Assembly: GCA_030248215.1 (NCBI GenBank)
Contig: JASANG010003338.1
Coordinates: 310,001-374,000 of the forward strand
From: Enoplolaimus lenunculus
Lineage: Eukaryota > Nematoda > Enoplea > Enoplida > Thoracostomopsidae
DNA: 64,000 bases
Direction: 5' to 3'
The notes beneath the pieces were generated by a model. It worked only from the letters and a program-made list of their open reading frames with translations, did not search any database and was not told the origin of the DNA. The first letter of the stretch is position 1; each line of letters starts with the position of its first letter. Positions 60,301 through 64,000 of the stretch are shown piece after piece. Position numbers and translations under genes: made by a program.

Positions 60301-63300
60301 TCCAAGCAAAAAAGATGCAAATGACAGGAATGGTGCTTGTGGACTTCTCAAGGGCATTCGACAAAGTCTGGAAAGGCCGATTGCTGAATAAACTACACAA
60401 AATGGGAATCTTACCATGAATGCTCCACTCAAGAACTTCCTGGCCGATAGAATTGGGAGGGCAAAGTATGAAAAGGCAACAAGCGGATACAGACATTTCT
60501 GCGAAGGCGTTCCACAAAAAAGCGCGCTCAGACCGATGGCTGTTTATGCTATTTATGAATGATATACGCAGTGCCTGAATCAATTAAAACGTTTCTATTC
60601 GCGGACGACCTCGACTTCTGGAGCACAGCAAGAACTATGGTCGAAATTGAAGAATATCTACATGACTCAATGGATTCGATAGTTGAACGGGTAGACACGA
60701 ACAAGATGACAATCAGTGCGGAGAAGACAATCCAAACAGTTTTTACCCGGTTCAAAGGAAAACAGCTCAAATTCGACCCCCCCCCCCCCCCGATGTTTCT
60801 CGGACTGACCTTTGACCAGAAACTATCCTCCAAGAGCCATGTTGAAAATGTGGCACGCAGAATGGAATCAAAGACGAGTGCTCTGCGAGCTGTCACTGGC
60901 AAATCGTGGGTTAAAACAAAGATGACATGCGCTGACTTTACCTCAGCTACATCCGCTTTGTCGCTGAATACGGTGCAAATGTTTATGGGATTTGTGCAAG
61001 CGGAAACGTGATGGAGAAACTTGAAATGAAAGAAAAGGCTGCCTGCAGAGTGATCACGTGCTGCGGTATGAACACCCGTACAGACAGTTTGATGGTTGAG
61101 GCAAAAAGCTGGCATAAAATACGAAAAATCAACCACTTGCCGAAAACTCAGGCCTTAGAAAAATATAGAAAACTTTTCATCAAATATGTTATAACAAAGC
61201 TAATTTCCCCAAATTTTTATCGCAATCTTGAAGGCCCACACAGTTTTTCAGAAAACTCTTTGTATCCATGAATACTATAATGCAGTTTCTTCGCCATCTC
61301 TCTATCGTTCTTAATACCAAAGTTTGTAAAATACTCAAGCATCTTGCGTTCTAATTAACATTTCAGTGCAGATTTTTGATTACTTACATTAAAACCTTTT
61401 CTTTAAATTGTTGAACACTGCCTCAGATTTCATGTCAAAACTATATAAACCTGACCCGCTATTGTTTACCTTAATTCAGAAATAGCTACCAAAAGTGAAC
61501 CCCGTGGACCATAAACATCTGCATATTGTTGAATGCACAATTTCAAGTACCGCACTAAATCGCATCTATCCTGATCCTATAATAAAAGCCATATTGCAAA
61601 TTTCATGAAATTAAAAAACCTAGTAACACATTGTTCGTTATTACAATAGCACGGTCATAACTCAAAGAATCATTCAGTACAATAGAAGCTTTTTGTTTAC
61701 TATTAATACTAGTTAAATTGCTGGCAACATTTTGTAACGACAAAACAATTCCAAGCATGTGCAGCAGACCAAGGCTCCCATTAATACCTCAATAGACTTA
61801 AAAGTGAAGAATTCTACAAGTAAAAAATAACTTCACTAACCGTGACATACGCAGCCAAAACACCTGCAATGAAAACTGGAAGACATGCGTGACTAATTGG
61901 ATCTTTGAACAAATCAGCACCTCCACCAGCACCTCCTGAAACCAAAATTCTCTCCTGGAAATATACACGCGGTCATTACTTCACACATTATGGTTAAATT
62001 TCGCACGACAGAAAATCATGGTTTATTATAAATATATAATCGATGGTGCAGGAACTTTACAGCCTTGCTGTGATTGTCATAATGGAACTTCAACATAAAT
62101 TTCTTCATGGTAACAATCGAAAAATTGTAACCAAATCATTGCTACTTACCTTGTTTGGTTGTAAGTCGCTCCAAAAACATAGGTTTTAATGTATTCAGTG
62201 TCCACGGCCGTCCAAACAACCGACAGAGTACAGATATAAACCGAATCGCCTGTCGGAACACTTTATTTACATTGACGTTCAATTTTGATAAACAATCCAA
62301 AATCAGAGGAATCCTGACGTCAAACAGTAAACAATTTACAAGATGAACACGAAGGAAATTGTTATTAAAACTGATATCCCTACGCTGGCTTAGAAAATTT
62401 CGACATGCTATAGAAATCACTTGAAAATAACGGCAATCCAAATAGTCAACTTTTTTATCGTATCAACCTGTAACGACAATATGCTTTTCTGTAATTTCTA
62501 AATTAGAATAGTGAAAGATTAGGGCGGTGAAAGCAGCACATAAATGAAATTACCAAATGTTTACATAGTATATTCGAATCCTTCAAAGAAATTTACACTG
62601 AACATTGCATGTTTCTGCCAACTCACATAGTTTTCAATACATAATCCAGCTGTTCCCATGTCTGATACCATTCCTCGTTAACATGTTTGTCATATAAGAC
62701 AGTAAGAGCTCGAAATATGATAGGGTCTCCACCGCACAGCGTTGCAGGATGTTCGAGAGGAATTTGCGTTGACGGATAGCGATTTACTAAAACACTCTAT
62801 CTACATGACTAAATAGTAACTGAAAATAGACTATGACATTTTCAAATTTTAACATCACGCGACCCATATCTAGAAAACTCTGGTATATGCGGATGAGTAA
62901 GATGAGCTTGGTATCATATTTAAACCGTCAATTGCAAAAAAACTGAGTAAGAAGCGAACATAACTGAGTATATTAGTAGGCATCATAACCTTAATTTGAA
63001 CTTGGACACATGCAAAGAAGCACCATAAAACAACGCACGTGAGCATTCTAGAATGCTGTGCATTAATCCAAAATTTTAAACAGATTGATCCATTTTTTGT
63101 AATGAATGACAGTTAGTGTGACACCATTAAGCAATAGGGTACCCACAGGAAGTGCAGCTACACCCCAAGGCACATATCAGCCATGCACCTGTGCTTACCA
63201 TCGATATCAATATGCCCACTATTGTCTTTAATGAACTCATTAACGCGAGACACAAACACTCCAGTTGACAACACAGACCAGTAAATGAAGGAAGTAATTG

Positions 63301-63772
63301 TATTCATACAACGAAAGTAGCTTCCGAGTAGCGTTTCGTTTGCCGACTGCGAAACTCCACTTGTCTAAAAAAGTCACAGAACTTCATTAAGTTCTACGCG
63401 GAATACTAATGAGAAAATGTAAACCCCACCTCAACCCACATCCCATTTAATAAACCAAATTTACAAACCCATAACGTATATAGCATAAACTGCTGTGTAG
63501 CAAACCTCCAACAAACATTCTCCATAATCTCCAATTTCCCTCAACAAAACGAAAGAAATTTGTAAAAAATAGCGTCATGTAAATCATATTCATTGAGAAA
63601 CTATTACTTGCAAAATCTGGTGAATTTTCTTCAAAAATAATTCGACAACGCCAGAGTTAAATCGGTTGATTTCAAGCGCCCATTGTGTAAAACCTGGAAG
63701 TAAATGATCACGCGCCGTTGTGGCGACACTATCGTCGGCGTCCAGTATCATTTTTTGTACGAGATCAGATAT
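54367..63772 (-). CDS. RELCH: RELCH (LisH and HEAT-repeat protein), C-terminal 592 codons, 11 exons
   Basis: RELCH (KIAA1468) binds Rab11 and OSBP on recycling endosomes and helps move cholesterol to the trans-Golgi. Exons in gene order: 63772-63608, 63364-63199, 62786-62627, 62313-62150, 61935-61841, 61576-61470, 59550-59368, 58884-58821, 58318-58171, 57208-56917, 54601-54367; all phases join, ending TAG. From family knowledge these match the C-terminal HEAT repeats: a WYQTWEQLDYVL helix, VSDELLATRVVPGLITLASD, SVRVETVKGFGAALE, APNLDPHFRDSFVLPRL and LFEAYSAMSCC. The short basic end (DKFKDFKERM...PSLFKRKL) resembles the vertebrate C-terminus ending in FQRKK. The N-terminal LisH/coiled-coil half lies beyond the right edge. 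The intron 59551-61469 holds a LINE and an opposite-strand open frame. Confidence 0.93.
54990..55330 (+). repeat. repeat family D copy in the last RELCH intron
   Basis: GTTAACGGATAGTAAAAATAACGG, ACGGAAAACGGATATTGATG and ACAGAATTTCTGGAAAG follow the same order as 16,720-17,000. Confidence 0.5.
55573..56385 (-). repeat. repeat family H copy in the last RELCH intron
   Basis: Inverse of 35,015-36,070: starts CCAGTCGTAGTGGGACTAC and TTGAGCGAAGCTCGAAC, has about four tandem units (AGCTAACTATTCATTTATCGG, GATTCCTCGCACCCAAAAACC, CTAATTTAGGCTTA), then TTCAGCCGTTCCTGAGATTC, a GACGGACGGACGGACA tract and a terminal GCTTCGCTCGGAGTTTCGC hairpin. Confidence 0.8.
56400..56916. other. RELCH intron sequence, no recognised element
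   Basis: Contains AGATTTCTCGGG/GATTTCTACGG repeats around 56,600-56,700 and nothing else recognisable. Confidence 0.35.
57720..58060. repeat. repeat family I copy in RELCH intron
   Basis: GGAGCCGGACAGTAAATCTC, TACCGGAACCG, ATTTGAGTCGTGTTAAAATT, GCTTCTTGACTCGCCCGG and AAACCGGAACCGAATATCCGG, matching pieces of the copies at 39.5 and 46.4 kb. Confidence 0.55.
58885..59367. other. RELCH intron sequence with an internal ~85-bp duplication
   Basis: ATTAGATATTACCGTAGCGAG...GTCATTTAACAAATCAACTCG (59,090-59,155) is followed by ATTAGATATTACAATTGTGAG...GTCATTAAATAAATCAACTCG (59,163-59,230). No coding signal. Confidence 0.7.
59575..59759 (+). CDS. orphan terminal-exon-like open frame inside a RELCH intron, opposite strand
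   Basis: After a plausible acceptor (ATAATATCATAG|ATAAAGCG) there are 61 codons with a natural composition (IQQLIDQNKSRLRP, ASKKRPTKLKPQYETPS, SVRDCMMKAFPNVL) ending CAATAA. It lies 25 bp from the RELCH exon 59368-59550 on the other strand. No family recognised. It could be the last exon of the gene starting at 48,875, a nested gene's last exon, or chance. Confidence 0.3.
59868..61165 (+). mobile_element. decayed non-LTR retrotransposon (LINE), reverse-transcriptase part
   Basis: Pieces of one reverse transcriptase in order on the plus strand, antisense to RELCH. SGKAAGSDEITSEML (59,936) is the fingers motif; RPVSLTSCVARCTGKM and NYQAGFLKLRDTEDHL (60,120-60,260) follow; LVDFSRAFDKVW (60,333) is motif A; FADDLDFW (60,600) is the catalytic motif C; GLTFDQKLSSKSHV (60,800) is the thumb start, followed by a KEKAACRVITCCGMNTRTDSL end. 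The layout suits the jockey/CR1/R1 group of LINEs. Frames change at least four times (around 60,015, 60,420, 60,555 and 61,010), a C-run sits at 60,778-60,792, and no endonuclease or first ORF is seen. It is a 5'-truncated dead copy. Confidence 0.87.
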
Positions 63773-64000
63773 CTGAAATCAATTTACATACTACCGTATG
63801 ATCACGTATTCCTTCCTGAATAAACAAAAGTTTCGAAATTGCTAGTTAGACAGAGCAAACACATTACAAATTCCTTTTTAATGCCACGACAGACCACATA
63901 AACGTTTCCTAAAATTCTGTCAGTCAAACTGTACAATCGGTGAAAAGTAGAAAAAACTACAGCAGAGGCTAAGCAACTACAACGCTCAAAGTGTATCTGC
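63773..64000. other. RELCH intron running off the right edge
   Basis: No exon seen. The gene continues upstream beyond the window. Confidence 0.6.

Noticed and set aside
61200-61330. Minus-strand coding-like stretch (EYFTNFGIKNDREMAKKL) as a possible extra RELCH exon
   Set aside because: Exons 61576-61470 and 59550-59368 join in phase without it, and the family alignment leaves no room for it. Probably LINE 3' sequence.

Overview
The window is AT-rich animal DNA with spliced genes (GT-AG introns of about 180 bp to 3.8 kb), many small DNA-transposon derivatives, microsatellites and one LINE; nothing looks bacterial. A nematode is the best guess. The two sulfotransferases resemble the large nematode family of Golgi carbohydrate sulfotransferases, there is a DEG/ENaC channel, and several repeats carry degenerate TTAGGC-like hexamers. 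The species cannot be read from the sequence.

Layout. 1-9.8 kb holds repeats and no secure gene. 9,786-13,941 (+) is a complete four-exon DEG/ENaC cation channel. 17,138-22,809 (+) and 25,643-32,980 (+) are two intact tandem copies of a five-exon type II membrane carbohydrate sulfotransferase (338 residues each, about 91% identical by eye). 34,211-46,103 (-) carries 17 exons of the replicative helicase subunit MCM3, complete at the C-terminus and lacking only a short 5' coding exon. 48,875-51,047 (+) holds two coding-like exons of an unrecognised gene. 54,367-63,772 (-) carries the last 11 exons (592 codons) of RELCH, a LisH/HEAT-repeat protein, whose 5' part lies beyond the right edge. The reading phase was checked across every splice junction in the named genes.

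Mobile DNA. One MITE family (here MITE-A, about 430 bp, TA target sites) has 13 full or partial copies. A second (MITE-B) is hAT-type, with perfect 8-bp target duplications at three full copies and at a small relative; one copy has its empty site preserved in a neighbouring tandem duplicate. Other foldback, Harbinger-like and hAT-like elements, a tRNA-like sequence, several minisatellites and a decayed LINE fill introns and spacers.

The genes do not form one pathway: helicase subunit, endosomal cholesterol/recycling factor, ion channel and Golgi sulfotransferases are ordinary neighbours. The most unusual features are structural. In sulfotransferase copy B, three of four introns carry a different MITE 16-19 bp after the 5' splice site. 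A local tandem duplication copied the tail of an MCM3 exon. A minisatellite in copy A is built from E2F-like sequence. No LTR or Polinton-type element was recognised.
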